This document shows, piece by piece, positions 1 through 7,753 of a DNA stretch of 18,300 bases; position 1 is the stretch's first letter; the number at the start of each line of letters is the position of its first letter. Below the pieces are notes generated by a model, which saw nothing but the letters and a program-made list of their open reading frames with translations, did no database searches and was not told where the DNA came from. Made by a program: the position numbers and the translations under genes. Location: NCBI GenBank assembly GCA_046728075.1, contig JBKPDV010000245.1, forward strand, positions 1 through 18,300, written 5' to 3'. The stretch comes from JBKPDV01 sp046728075. Lineage in GTDB: Bacteria; Acidobacteriota; Thermoanaerobaculia; UBA5066; Gp7-AA6.

Positions 1-1
1 G

Positions 2-637
2 GAGAAGACCGTCGTCGTCATCGAACAGTCCAATCCGGAGGTCGTCTACGTCCCCAGCTACAGCCCGAGCGTCGTCTTCGGCGTGGGTTACTACCCCTAC
101 CCGCCGCTGTACTACCCGCCGTACTACGGCGGCGCGTGGCTCGGCTTCGGCGTCGGGATCGCGATCGGCATCGGGATCGCCGGCGGATGGGGCTGCGGCT
201 GGGGCGGCAACAACACGATCAACATCAACAACAACAACAACTTCGTCAGGAACAGCAACCGAAACAACGTCGCCAGCCCGAAGAGCGGAAACTCGCAGTG
301 GCAGCACAACGCCCAGCAGCGCGGCGGAGCGCCCTACGGGAACAAGGCGACCGCCAGCAAGTACGGAGGGACTGCGCGCAGCGACTCGCCGGGGAGTCGA
401 GGGGGCGGCCTCGGGGCTTCGACCAGGGACGCGGGAGGACGCGGCGCCGGCGGCGGCTCGAGCTACGGCGGCGGCGCGGACCGCGTCGGCAGCCGTGACG
501 TCGGCAGCGGCGCCTCGCACAGCGGCTTCTCCGGCAGCAGCGGCGGCAGCCGCGGCGCCAGCGCGAGCAGCTCGAGAGGCTCGTCGAGCTTTGGCGGCGG
601 CGGCATGCGGGGCGGTGGCGGCGGGCGGCGGCGTTAG
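2..637 (+). CDS. DUF3300 family secreted/envelope protein, 3' part
   Basis: The reading frame is open from base 2, so the 5' end lies outside the window. The visible part begins with a segment ending NPEVVYVPSYSPSVVFG, the conserved strand-rich motif at the end of DUF3300 domains (family knowledge). A Gly/Ala/Ile hydrophobic stretch, an Asn-rich run around bases 210-245, and a long Ser/Gly/Arg low-complexity tail ending in Gly and Arg follow. The GTG at base 83 is internal and not a start. A DUF2950 gene begins about 20 bases downstream; DUF3300 and DUF2950 genes are often neighbours, which supports both calls. The biochemical function of the family is unknown; an envelope location is inferred from the family. 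The tail is strongly biased and may be disordered. Confidence 0.8.
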   Translation, partial: EKTVVVIEQSNPEVVYVPSYSPSVVFGVGYYPYPPLYYPPYYGGAWLGFGVGIAIGIGIAGGWGCGWGGNNTININNNNNFVRNSNRNNVASPKSGNSQWQHNAQQRGGAPYGNKATASKYGGTARSDSPGSRGGGLGASTRDAGGRGAGGGSSYGGGADRVGSRDVGSGASHSGFSGSSGGSRGASASSSRGSSSFGGGGMRGGGGGRRR

Positions 638-658
638 CCCCCGAAGGAGAACATGACC

Positions 659-1579
659 ATGAATTCTTTTCTGGCAGTCCTGTTCGCGACCCTCTTCGCG
701 TCGCCCGCGCCGGCAGCGTCGCCGGCGCGAGGCGAGAAGACGTTCGACAGCGCGTCGGCGGCCGCCGACGCGCTCGTCCAGGCGGCATCGACCGACGATT
801 TCCCCGCTTTGCTCTCGATCTTCGGATCCGCCGGCGAGAGGATCGTCTTCTCGGGCGACAAGGTCCGGGATAAGAACGATCGGGCGAAGTTCGCGGAGCT
901 CGCGTCCAACAAGAGAGACATCCAGGTCGACAAGGCGAAGCCGAACCGAGCCACGCTCATCGTCGGCCCCGACGACTGGCCCTTCCCCGTTCCGCTCGTC
1001 CGGGTGAACGGGAAATGGCATTTCGCCTCCCAGGAGGGTCTCCACGAGATCCTGATCCGCCGCATCGGCCGGGATGAGCTCGACGCGATCAAGGTCTGCC
1101 GCGGATACGTCGAGGCGCAGCAGGAGTACGCCTCCGCCGCGCGTGGCGAGACGAGTCTTCACCAGTATGCGCAGAAGATCCTCTCGACACCGGGCAAGCG
1201 CGACGGCCTCGCCTGGTACGACGCGGACGGCAAGCCGGCCGGTCCGATCGGCGAGAACATCGCGAAGGCGCTCCAGGAGGGGTACTCGAAGAAGACGGAC
1301 CCGTACCACGGCTACTTCTTCAAGATCCTCAACGCTCAGGGTCCTGCGGCGCCTCTCGGAAAGCGCGACTACGTCATCCAGGGAAAGATGCTCGGGGGCT
1401 TCGCGCTCGTCGCCTGGCCGGCCGAGTACCGCGCCACGGGCGTCAAGAGTTTCATCGTCAACCACAACGGCGTCGTCTACGAGAAGGACCTCGGTCCCGA
1501 CACGGCGAAGGTCGCGTCGATGATGAAGCTCTACAACCCGGACAAGACCTGGAAGGAGGTTCCCGACACCGAAGACTAA
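659..1579 (+). CDS. DUF2950 family secreted protein
   Basis: The protein is about 306 residues, typical for DUF2950. The hydrophobic N-terminus (MNSFLAVLFATLFASPAPA) looks like a signal peptide, followed by family-typical blocks: KTFDSASAAADALVQAA, WPFPVPLVRVNGKWHF, RDGLAWYDADG, PYHGYFFKIL and GGFALVAWPAEY. Two ATGs are possible, at 653 and 659. The Shine-Dalgarno AAGGAG at 644-649 is 3 nt from the first and 9 nt from the second, so 659 is preferred. It is probably cotranscribed with the DUF3300 gene upstream (21-nt gap). No enzymatic activity is known for the family, and the location is inferred to be periplasmic or extracellular. Confidence 0.88.
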   Translation: MNSFLAVLFATLFASPAPAASPARGEKTFDSASAAADALVQAASTDDFPALLSIFGSAGERIVFSGDKVRDKNDRAKFAELASNKRDIQVDKAKPNRATLIVGPDDWPFPVPLVRVNGKWHFASQEGLHEILIRRIGRDELDAIKVCRGYVEAQQEYASAARGETSLHQYAQKILSTPGKRDGLAWYDADGKPAGPIGENIAKALQEGYSKKTDPYHGYFFKILNAQGPAAPLGKRDYVIQGKMLGGFALVAWPAEYRATGVKSFIVNHNGVVYEKDLGPDTAKVASMMKLYNPDKTWKEVPDTED

Positions 1580-1721
1580 TTCTTCTCGGGCCGCCGCCAC
1601 GACGCGACTCGGCCGCCTCCGCTGTCGCGCCCCAGTGGGCAAGGGTCAGTGTCTGAAAGTCCAGCTGGTTGCCCGCGGCCCCCTGCGCCAGACTCCAAAC
1701 GTCACAAATGAGGAGGTACTT

Positions 1722-2264
1722 ATGAAGCGTGTCATCCTGGTGATCCTTGCCCTGGCCGCGGCGGCCGGCTGTTCGACCCTGAAGACGAGCGCGGACTACG
1801 CGCCATCGACGGACTTCTCCCGGTACAAGACCTGGAACTATCGGGACGACCCATCCTTGAAGAACGAGATTCTCGCCAAGAGAATCGAGAGCGCCGTCGA
1901 CTCGGAGCTCACAAAGAAGGGGATGACGCGCGACACGCAGAACCCGGATCTCTGGGTCGTGGCGCACGCGCGGCTGTCCAAGCAGACCCAGATCCACACC
2001 TACGACACGGGCTGGGGATACGGATACGGATCCTATCGTTGGGGCGGTTACGGGGGCGGCATGTCCACGTCGACGGTTTCCGAGGTCCCGGTTGGTACGC
2101 TGATTGTCGATCTCGTCGACGCGAGCAAGAAGGAACTCGTGTGGCGAGGAACCGCGTCGGACACGTTGAATCCCGAAAACAGTCCGGAAAAGAAAGAGGC
2201 GAATCTCCAGGCAGCGATCGCCAAGATGTTTGAGGCCTTTCCCCCCGCCAAGAAGGCTTCCTGA
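1722..2264 (+). CDS. DUF4136 domain lipoprotein
   Basis: The protein is 180 residues. The start ATG is set by a strong Shine-Dalgarno AGGAGGT at 1711-1717, 4 nt upstream. The N-terminus MKRVILVILALAAAAGC is a lipoprotein signal peptide with Cys17 in an AAGC lipobox. The mature part has the DUF4136 pattern: DFSRYKTWNYRDDP near the start, a Tyr/Gly-rich centre (GWGYGYGSYRWGGYGGG), then VGTLIVDLVDASKKELVWRGTASDTL and a C-terminal NLQAAIAKMFEAFPP helix. The predicted location is membrane-anchored in the periplasm. Function is unknown. A 142-nt gap separates it from the DUF2950 gene, so it probably has its own promoter. Confidence 0.88.
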   Translation: MKRVILVILALAAAAGCSTLKTSADYAPSTDFSRYKTWNYRDDPSLKNEILAKRIESAVDSELTKKGMTRDTQNPDLWVVAHARLSKQTQIHTYDTGWGYGYGSYRWGGYGGGMSTSTVSEVPVGTLIVDLVDASKKELVWRGTASDTLNPENSPEKKEANLQAAIAKMFEAFPPAKKAS

Positions 2265-2280
2265 CAATCTCCATCGAGCC

Positions 2281-2309
2281 GCCGGGTCCTTCACGCGGAA
2301 GGACCCGGC
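2281..2309 (+). terminator. 11-bp perfect hairpin, possible terminator of the DUF4136 gene
   Basis: The arms GCCGGGTCCTT (2281-2291) and AAGGACCCGGC (2299-2309) are exact reverse complements around a 7-nt loop. The hairpin starts 17 nt after the DUF4136 stop. No T tract follows (GCGCGTCTCC), so it is not a classic intrinsic terminator. It may instead protect the 3' end of the mRNA or need Rho. Confidence 0.45.
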
Positions 2310-2651
2310 GCGCGTCTCCAGCTGCTGCTCGACTCACTTGCCGGTCGCGGCGTGGGGCGGTGCTGTCCTGACGCATCGAAATCCGACATACCCGGGACCG
2401 GTGTCGGGCGGCGTGCCCCGCCGAGCGCTGGGGCGATAGCTTTCGCAATAAGAGACGTTGCAGAGGAACGACCCAAGAGTGTCCGTCGGGTACCCGTTCT
2501 CCCATCCCGCCGCCGGCAGCTCTCCCGGATCGGGACGATAAAATGAAGACGTGAAGAGGTGGACTGCCAGGGACGACGATCCCGGCGCGATCGCCCGGAC
2601 ATGGTCGCGTCGCTCCGCAGGGCATGCAATCGGCCGGGGGCGGGAGAGATC
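2310..2651. other. Non-coding gap between DUF4136 and sortase genes
   Basis: No credible gene is seen here; open frames are short and of biased composition. A TAAAAT at 2539-2544 could be a -10 element for the sortase gene, but there is no recognisable -35 at the right spacing. Confidence 0.5.
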
Positions 2652-3287
2652 TTGAGCTCGGTTGGGAAGCGATCCGCAATCCCTCGTGTCGCCGAGATCG
2701 CGGCCTGGACCCTGGGTCTGGTCCTGCTCGCGCTGTACGGCGGCTTACGGGCGCGTCACACCGCGGTCGCGAACCGCGAAGTCCGGGAGTTCAAGGAAGC
2801 CAGGTCCCTTTCCTGGGCGGCACCGAATCAGAGCCTGTGGGCCCCTGAGAGAATCCGCGCCTGGCAGCAGAACTCGGCCGGGGCCAAGCCGGCGGCGATC
2901 GCGGTCCTCAAGATTCCTCGTATCGGGCTGGAGGTCCCGGTCCTCGAGGGAACCAGCGATGCGAACCTCGACCGCGGTGTCGGACACATCGAGGGAACGC
3001 CCGGCCCCGGCGCGCCCGGCAACGTCGGGATCGCGGGGCATCGGGACGGCTTCTTCCGGGGACTGAAGGACGTCTCGCCGGGAGACGCGGTCGAGGTCGA
3101 GACACGAACCCTGACTTTCCGGTATGTCGTCGAAACCCTCGTCCTGGTCGATCCTGGTGACGTCTGGGTGCTCGACCAAATGCCCGGGCAGCGCCTGACT
3201 CTGGTGACCTGCTATCCCTTCTATTACACGGGTTCCGCGCCGCGGCGGTATATCGTTCAGGCCGTGGAGACCTCGGCGGCCCGCTGA
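2652..3287 (+). CDS. Class D-type sortase (cysteine transpeptidase)
   Basis: The predicted enzyme cleaves an LPxTG-like sorting signal and transfers the protein to an amine acceptor. One N-terminal membrane helix (about residues 15-30, AAWTLGLVLLALYGG) anchors it. Catalytic residues are visible: His130 in AGHRD, Cys187 in TLVTCYPF, and Arg198/199 in APRRYIVQA. The TCYPF context and the length (about 211 residues) fit class D. The TTG start at 2652 is chosen because GGGAG at 2642-2646 precedes it and the protein then begins just before the membrane helix. In-frame starts at 2601 (ATG) and 2559 (GTG) give an Arg-rich extension and lack well-spaced ribosome sites. The next gene encodes an LPKTG protein, the obvious substrate. 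Confidence 0.9.
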   Translation: MSSVGKRSAIPRVAEIAAWTLGLVLLALYGGLRARHTAVANREVREFKEARSLSWAAPNQSLWAPERIRAWQQNSAGAKPAAIAVLKIPRIGLEVPVLEGTSDANLDRGVGHIEGTPGPGAPGNVGIAGHRDGFFRGLKDVSPGDAVEVETRTLTFRYVVETLVLVDPGDVWVLDQMPGQRLTLVTCYPFYYTGSAPRRYIVQAVETSAAR

Positions 3288-3392
3288 CGAGGCAGGCGGG
3301 GCACCCTGCACCAAAGTCTCGCTTCCGGAGGCCTTCGGGACGGGGATAGCCTTGGGCATATAGTGGGGCACTTAAGTAGAGGAGGAAATACG

Positions 3393-4145
3393 ATGCGAGC
3401 AACCAAGGGTATGGTGTTGGCCCTGGTCTCCTGCGTGTCGCTGCTGCTCGCTAGCGCAGCGGTGGCGCAGGAGAAGACGACGAAGACGGAGATGCGGACC
3501 TTCGAGGTCCTTTCCGTCGACGGGAACAAGGTCGTCGCGAGAACGGACCGGGGAACTCGAGAGTACACGGTTCCGCCAGAGTGGAGGATCACCGTCGACG
3601 GAAAGGAAATTGGCGTCGCCGACTTGAAGCCCGGCATGAAAGGGTCGGCGCAAGTGACGACCACGACCGTGAGCACGCCCATCGTTGTAACTGAGATCAA
3701 GAACGCGGATGTGCTGGCGGTCCAGGCCAATACCATCATCGTCCGCGGCGCAGACGGGGTGAAAAAGTACACGGTGCAGGACGTCAAGGATCGGAATGTC
3801 ACCATCGTCAAGGACGGCGCTCCGATCGAGCTCTCCCAGCTGCGTCCCGGCGACAAGCTCACCGCGACGATCATCACGAAATATCCGCCCAAGGTCATGA
3901 CCGAAACTCAGGTCAACGCGGCTATCAAGTCGCCGCCCTCCGCGGCTTCCTCCGCGCCTTCCTCTGCGGCGCAACCGGCTCCAGCGCCTGCGCCATCTTC
4001 TGCCGCCGCCGAACCGGCCCCCGCCGGGCACGCCAAGAAGCTCCCCAAGACCGGCAGCGACCTGCCGCTGCTGGCCTGGCTCGCGAGCCTCTCGCTCGGG
4101 GCCGGCTTTGGCCTGACGGTCCGCCGTTTGCGCAGAGCCAACTAG
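3393..4145 (+). CDS. Secreted LPxTG-type surface protein, likely sortase substrate
   Basis: The protein is 250 residues. The start ATG follows a strong GAGGAGGA at 3379-3386. The signal peptide ends near ASAAVA-QE. Two tandem repeats of about 65 residues follow: one starts VLSVDGNKVVARTDRG and contains DLKPGMKGSAQV, the other starts VLAVQANTIIVRGADG and contains QLRPGDKLTATII. A Pro/Ala/Ser linker of about 45 residues leads to a textbook sorting signal: LPKTG, a hydrophobic segment (LLAWLASLSLGAGFGL), then the basic tail RRLRRAN. The gene is 105 nt downstream of the sortase. The role is unknown; a surface or envelope-anchored protein is inferred. I do not recognise the repeat domain as a named family. 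Confidence 0.88.
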   Translation: MRATKGMVLALVSCVSLLLASAAVAQEKTTKTEMRTFEVLSVDGNKVVARTDRGTREYTVPPEWRITVDGKEIGVADLKPGMKGSAQVTTTTVSTPIVVTEIKNADVLAVQANTIIVRGADGVKKYTVQDVKDRNVTIVKDGAPIELSQLRPGDKLTATIITKYPPKVMTETQVNAAIKSPPSAASSAPSSAAQPAPAPAPSSAAAEPAPAGHAKKLPKTGSDLPLLAWLASLSLGAGFGLTVRRLRRAN

Positions 4146-4164
4146 TCCGAGTCTTCGTTTCTTG

Positions 4165-4196
4165 CCGCCGCGGGCGCCTCGCCCGCGGCGGTTTTT
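4165..4196 (+). terminator. Rho-independent terminator after the LPxTG gene
   Basis: The 11-bp GC-rich stem CCGCCGCGGGC (4165-4175) pairs with GCCCGCGGCGG (4181-4191) across a 5-nt loop, followed immediately by TTTTTCTT. It starts about 20 nt after the stop codon and ends the sortase/LPxTG unit. Confidence 0.92.
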
Positions 4197-4291
4197 CTTG
4201 GCTGGGGGGATATAGTCCGACGGTTTCTACGTAGAGATCGAATGCCCGCGCGACCCCTCCGCCCGCCAAAGGAAACCCCTCACACCTCGCC

Positions 4292-4408
4292 GCCGCGGGT
4301 TCTGTTTTCCGCGACGGCGAGCGAGTCGAGTTCCGTCAGCTGCGTCCCGGAGATCAGCTGACGGCGACGATCATCACGAGGAAGCCCCCCGTCGTCACGA
4401 CCGAGAGA
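4292..4408 (+). pseudogene. Remnant of a paralogue of the LPxTG protein repeat domain
   Basis: Read from 4292, the frame gives FRDGERVEFRQLRPGDQLTATIIT followed by RKPPVVTTER. This matches VKDGAPIELSQLRPGDKLTATIIT and KYPPKVMTET of the second repeat of the upstream LPxTG protein. DNA identity is obvious too: CAGCTGCGTCCCGG and GCGACGATCATCACGA occur exactly in both. The frame has a stop at 4232, no start codon or ribosome site, and runs into unrelated sequence after 4408, so it is a fragment and not a gene. A partial tandem duplication followed by decay is inferred. Confidence 0.75.
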
Positions 4409-4427
4409 TTTTTTTCTTCGGACACTC

Positions 4428-4455
4428 GTCTCGGCGCGGGCTGCCGCGCCGAGAC
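4428..4455. repeat. Perfect 12-bp inverted repeat upstream of the kinase gene
   Basis: GTCTCGGCGCGG (4428-4439) and CCGCGCCGAGAC (4444-4455) are exact reverse complements with a 4-nt loop. The T run (about 4408-4416) lies before the hairpin, so it is not an intrinsic terminator on the + strand, nor on the - strand where that run reads as A. It lies about 50 nt upstream of the kinase start. An mRNA structure or a bidirectional transcription block is possible. Confidence 0.6.
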
Positions 4456-4503
4456 CCGCTATGAGCGCCTCGCGGATATATAGTTCCGCCGACGAAAGTC
4501 TCC

Positions 4504-6972
4504 ATGGACCCGGAGCTAGCAACCAACCTTCGGACCCAGGATCGGCGCTTCTCGCTGGCGAAGGGTTCTTCTCTCCAATCGGCCGCCGCCGCCATTGGGG
4601 TCGCCGTCGTCTACCTGGCCGGAATGAAGGTCGGCTCGGCGTTGACGTCCCCGGGGCAGCCGATCTCCACGCTCTGGCCACCCAATGCGCTCCTCATGGC
4701 CGCGCTGCTCGTTGCTCCCCGGCGGCTCTGGCCTCTTTTCCTCGCGATCGTCCTGCCTGCCCATGTCCTCTTCCAGCTGCGGGCAGGGATGCCGCTGGCG
4801 ACGTCACTGGGCTGGTACGTCGGCAACACGGGCGAAGCCCTCATCGGCGCGGCGCTTCTTCGCACGACCGCCCGCGGAAGGCCGCTGCTCCGCACGGTCC
4901 GAGGCGGCATCCGGTTCGTCCTTTACGGCGCGCTGGTCGCTCCGCTCGTGACGTCCTTCTGGGACGCGGCGGTCGTGGTCTGGACCGGACTGGGCTCGGG
5001 CTACTGGAATCTCTTCTTCGTCCGGCTGCTCTCCGACACCGCCGCGGTCCTGCTGTTCGTTCCACCAATCGTCACGGGGTTCGACGGCGTGCGCCGACTG
5101 CTCCGGTCTCCGACGCGCAGGCGGATCGAGGTCGGCGCGCTCATGGCCACCGCGCTGCTGATCTCCGTCGCCGTGGCCGCCGTCCCGGCCTCCCCTCACG
5201 TCTTGATCCTCCAGGTCTGCGCTCCCCTCTCCTGTTTCCTCTGGGCGGCGTGGCGATTCGGGCCCTTCGAATCGAGTGTGGCGGTCCTCGCCGTAACTCT
5301 CGTCGAGCTCTGGCGCTCGACCTTGAGCCGCGGCCCTTTCGGTTCCGGGTCGCCAGCCGAGAACGCTCTTTCGCTGCAGACTTACTCGGCGACGATCGCG
5401 ATCCCGCTGCTCCTGTTCGCCCTCTCCGCGCGGGAGCGGCGGCTGGTCAACCAGAAGCTCCGGCGCAACGAGGAGCGCCTCACACTCGCCATGGGCCTGA
5501 GCCGATTGTCGAGCTGGGACCTCGACCTGGCGTCAGGCAAAATGCACTTCTTCGCGAATTGGCTCGGATTCCGCCCGGTGCCGCTCGAAAAGGATCTTCC
5601 GCCTTTTCTCGCGGTCGTGCACCCCGAGGACCGTGACGAGGTTGCCCGGGTCCACGAGGACGCCGTCCGGCGCCGGAGCTCCTACGAGGTCGAATGCCGC
5701 GTTTACGACGAGCGCGGCGACCTGCACTGGATCCACCGGAAAGGACAGGTCATGGCCGCTCGGGCGGGCCAGGCGGTCCAAATGCTCGGCGTGACCCAGG
5801 ACATTACGGAGAGAAAGGCCAACCAGCAGGCCCTGATCGATGCCGAACGGGTGGCCGCTCTCGCCCGCAGGGCCGCGAAGATGGTGATCTGGAGCGTCGA
5901 CCTCCGCACCAGCGAGATCTACACGGAGCCCGCGCTCCCATCGCTCCTCGGCTTCGAGCCCGGCCAGAGCCGAGCCGGCCTCGATTTCTGGCTGGACCGG
6001 ATCTACGAGCCGGATCGGAACATGATCGCGGCGCTGAAGGAGCATGTCCTGGGACCTTCGGCCTCGGTTGACGATCGGGGCGAGATCCAGATCCCGGAGC
6101 TCGAGTATCGAATGCGCCACGCCGACGGCAGCCTTCGGTGGATTCTCGCCCACGCCAGCATCGAGAGAACCCGCGAGGGGTCATCGCGGCGCATCGTCGG
6201 CACGGCGATGGACATCACGAAACGGAAGACCGCCGAGCTCGACGCGGAGGAGCAGCGCCGCGAGCTGACTCGCATGGCCCGCGTGGGCGCCCTGGGCGAG
6301 CTGTCGGCCGCTCTCGCTCACGAGTTGAGCCAGCCCCTGACATCGATTCTGTCCAACGCCCAGGCGGCCAGGCTGCTCCTCGGGCGGGAATCGGAGCTCG
6401 CCGAGATCGGAAGAATCCTGGACGACATCGCCGCCGAAGACCGCCGCGCCGGCGAGGTGATCCGGCACCTTCACACCCTGCTCCGGAAGGGGCCTTCGCG
6501 AACGCAGGAGGTCGAGCTGAACGGGGTCGTCGAGGAGATCTTGAGGCTCATGCGAGGCGACCTGATCGTACGCAGCGTCACTGTCAGGACCTTCCTCCAG
6601 GAAGGACTTCGATCCGTCCCGGCGGACCCGGTGGAGCTCCAGCAGGTTCTCCTGAACCTGATCCTGAATGCCTGCGACGCCATGAACGGAAACGCCAGCG
6701 ACGATCGGATCTTGATCGTGACGACGCGCCAGGAGCCTTCTCGGGTAGTCGTCGCCGTCTCGGACGTCGGCTCGGGAATCGCCCCCGATAAGATGGACTT
6801 CCTTTTCAAGCCGTTCTTCACGACGAAGAGCCACGGAATCGGAATGGGTCTCGCGATCTGCAAGTCGATCGTCGTGGGCCTCGGCGGCCGGCTCTGGGCG
6901 GAGAACAATCCCGATCGCGGTTCGACGTTTCAATTCACGATTCCGGAGGCGGAGACCAGGTCGCCGGCGTGA
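4504..6972 (+). CDS. MASE1-PAS-PAS sensor histidine kinase
   Basis: This is an 822-residue membrane histidine kinase. Residues 25-315 form a multi-helix N-terminal region typical of MASE1 (ISTLWPPNALLMAALLVAP early, then repeated hydrophobic segments). Two PAS_3-like domains follow, at about 325-438 (SSWDLDLASGKMHF to GVTQDITERK) and 448-580 (MVIWSVDLRTSEIY to GTAMDITKRK). The dimerisation/phosphoacceptor helix has ELSAALAHELSQPL with His606. The ATPase domain shows N722 in LNLILNACDAM, D754 in DVGSGIAPDK, FKPFFTTK, and the second glycine box GIGMGLAI near 778-785. The architecture resembles FixL/NtrB-like kinases; the signal is unknown. No clear Shine-Dalgarno precedes ATG 4504. A receiver gene follows after a 276-nt gap. 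Confidence 0.93.
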   Translation: MDPELATNLRTQDRRFSLAKGSSLQSAAAAIGVAVVYLAGMKVGSALTSPGQPISTLWPPNALLMAALLVAPRRLWPLFLAIVLPAHVLFQLRAGMPLATSLGWYVGNTGEALIGAALLRTTARGRPLLRTVRGGIRFVLYGALVAPLVTSFWDAAVVVWTGLGSGYWNLFFVRLLSDTAAVLLFVPPIVTGFDGVRRLLRSPTRRRIEVGALMATALLISVAVAAVPASPHVLILQVCAPLSCFLWAAWRFGPFESSVAVLAVTLVELWRSTLSRGPFGSGSPAENALSLQTYSATIAIPLLLFALSARERRLVNQKLRRNEERLTLAMGLSRLSSWDLDLASGKMHFFANWLGFRPVPLEKDLPPFLAVVHPEDRDEVARVHEDAVRRRSSYEVECRVYDERGDLHWIHRKGQVMAARAGQAVQMLGVTQDITERKANQQALIDAERVAALARRAAKMVIWSVDLRTSEIYTEPALPSLLGFEPGQSRAGLDFWLDRIYEPDRNMIAALKEHVLGPSASVDDRGEIQIPELEYRMRHADGSLRWILAHASIERTREGSSRRIVGTAMDITKRKTAELDAEEQRRELTRMARVGALGELSAALAHELSQPLTSILSNAQAARLLLGRESELAEIGRILDDIAAEDRRAGEVIRHLHTLLRKGPSRTQEVELNGVVEEILRLMRGDLIVRSVTVRTFLQEGLRSVPADPVELQQVLLNLILNACDAMNGNASDDRILIVTTRQEPSRVVVAVSDVGSGIAPDKMDFLFKPFFTTKSHGIGMGLAICKSIVVGLGGRLWAENNPDRGSTFQFTIPEAETRSPA

Positions 6973-7248
6973 GGCCGGCCACAAACCCAATTCGCGCGCA
7001 CACCATGAGAGGTCCGCTGCAATCGGCGGCGGGCCGGGGCGCGTCGTTTCACGTCGCTCTTCCCCGGATGGAAGCGGCCAAGTAATCGAGCCGCCGCAGA
7101 CCGGCGTCCGCCGCAGGGAGACAGAAAAACCGATGTCCACGCGACAGTCTTTCCGTCTCTGGCGTCGGATTCGCGCGAAAACTGTCCTTTCGTACCAGTC
7201 CCCACCGGAACCAAGAGGCCATTTCGCCGGGACGCCAAATCCCTCAAA

Positions 7249-7653
7249 ATGTCGCTGATGCAACCTCGGATCATGGTTGCCGTCGTCGACGACGAAGAGT
7301 CCGTCTGCCGCGCGTTGAAGCGGCTTCTCCAGGCCGCCGGCATGGACGTGGAGACTTTTGTATCGAGCTCGAGTTTTCTCGAGTCGATGCGGGAACGTCT
7401 TCCTTCCCGCAGGCCGGATTGCGTCGTCCTCGACGTGCACTTGCCCGGCCTGACCGGCCTCGACGTCCAGAGGCTGCTCCATGCCGAGAGAATCCTGCTT
7501 CCGATCGTCATGATCACTGGCAACGAAGAGCCCGGAGCGAAGGAGACGGCGCTCGCCCGCGGCGCGGTCGCGTTTCTCGTCAAGCCGATCCACGCGCGGA
7601 TCCTTCTCGACTCGATCGAGAACGCCGTGGAAGGGCAAATCGCGGCGCTGTAA
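7249..7653 (+). CDS. Single-domain response regulator (FixJ-type receiver)
   Basis: The protein is 134 residues and is a receiver domain only. It has the acidic pair D14-D15 (VAVVDDEESVCRAL), phosphoacceptor D62 in VVLDVHLPG, T90 in MITGNEE and K112 in FLVKP. Its closest resemblance is to the N-terminal half of FixJ/NarL-like regulators, but there is no DNA-binding domain and the gene stops cleanly after EGQIAAL. It probably takes phosphate from the upstream kinase and passes or sinks the signal by protein contact (inference). The 276-nt gap to the kinase contains no gene I can support and no obvious promoter. No strong ribosome site precedes ATG 7249; the second Met (7258) is equally possible. 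Confidence 0.9.
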   Translation: MSLMQPRIMVAVVDDEESVCRALKRLLQAAGMDVETFVSSSSFLESMRERLPSRRPDCVVLDVHLPGLTGLDVQRLLHAERILLPIVMITGNEEPGAKETALARGAVAFLVKPIHARILLDSIENAVEGQIAAL

Positions 7654-7753
7654 TCCGCGCCCCGCCGCCGGCCGGACGGGTCGCGCGGACGGCGGCCGTA
7701 GCCGAAGAGGGACCTTATCGATCCTCTCTTGGAAAAGATTCGGTGAACAGAGA

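Noticed and set aside
1635..1721. Upstream GTG/ATG extension of the DUF4136 gene
   Set aside because: It would bury the lipoprotein signal peptide; the ATG at 1722 has a perfect Shine-Dalgarno.
4461..5636. 391-codon + strand frame overlapping the kinase
   Set aside because: It is an out-of-frame shadow of the MASE1 region; the kinase frame carries the membrane helices and motifs.
7144..7186. GACAGT/ACTGTC inverted repeat before the receiver gene
   Set aside because: Only 6 bp with about a 30-nt gap, expected by chance in a window this size.
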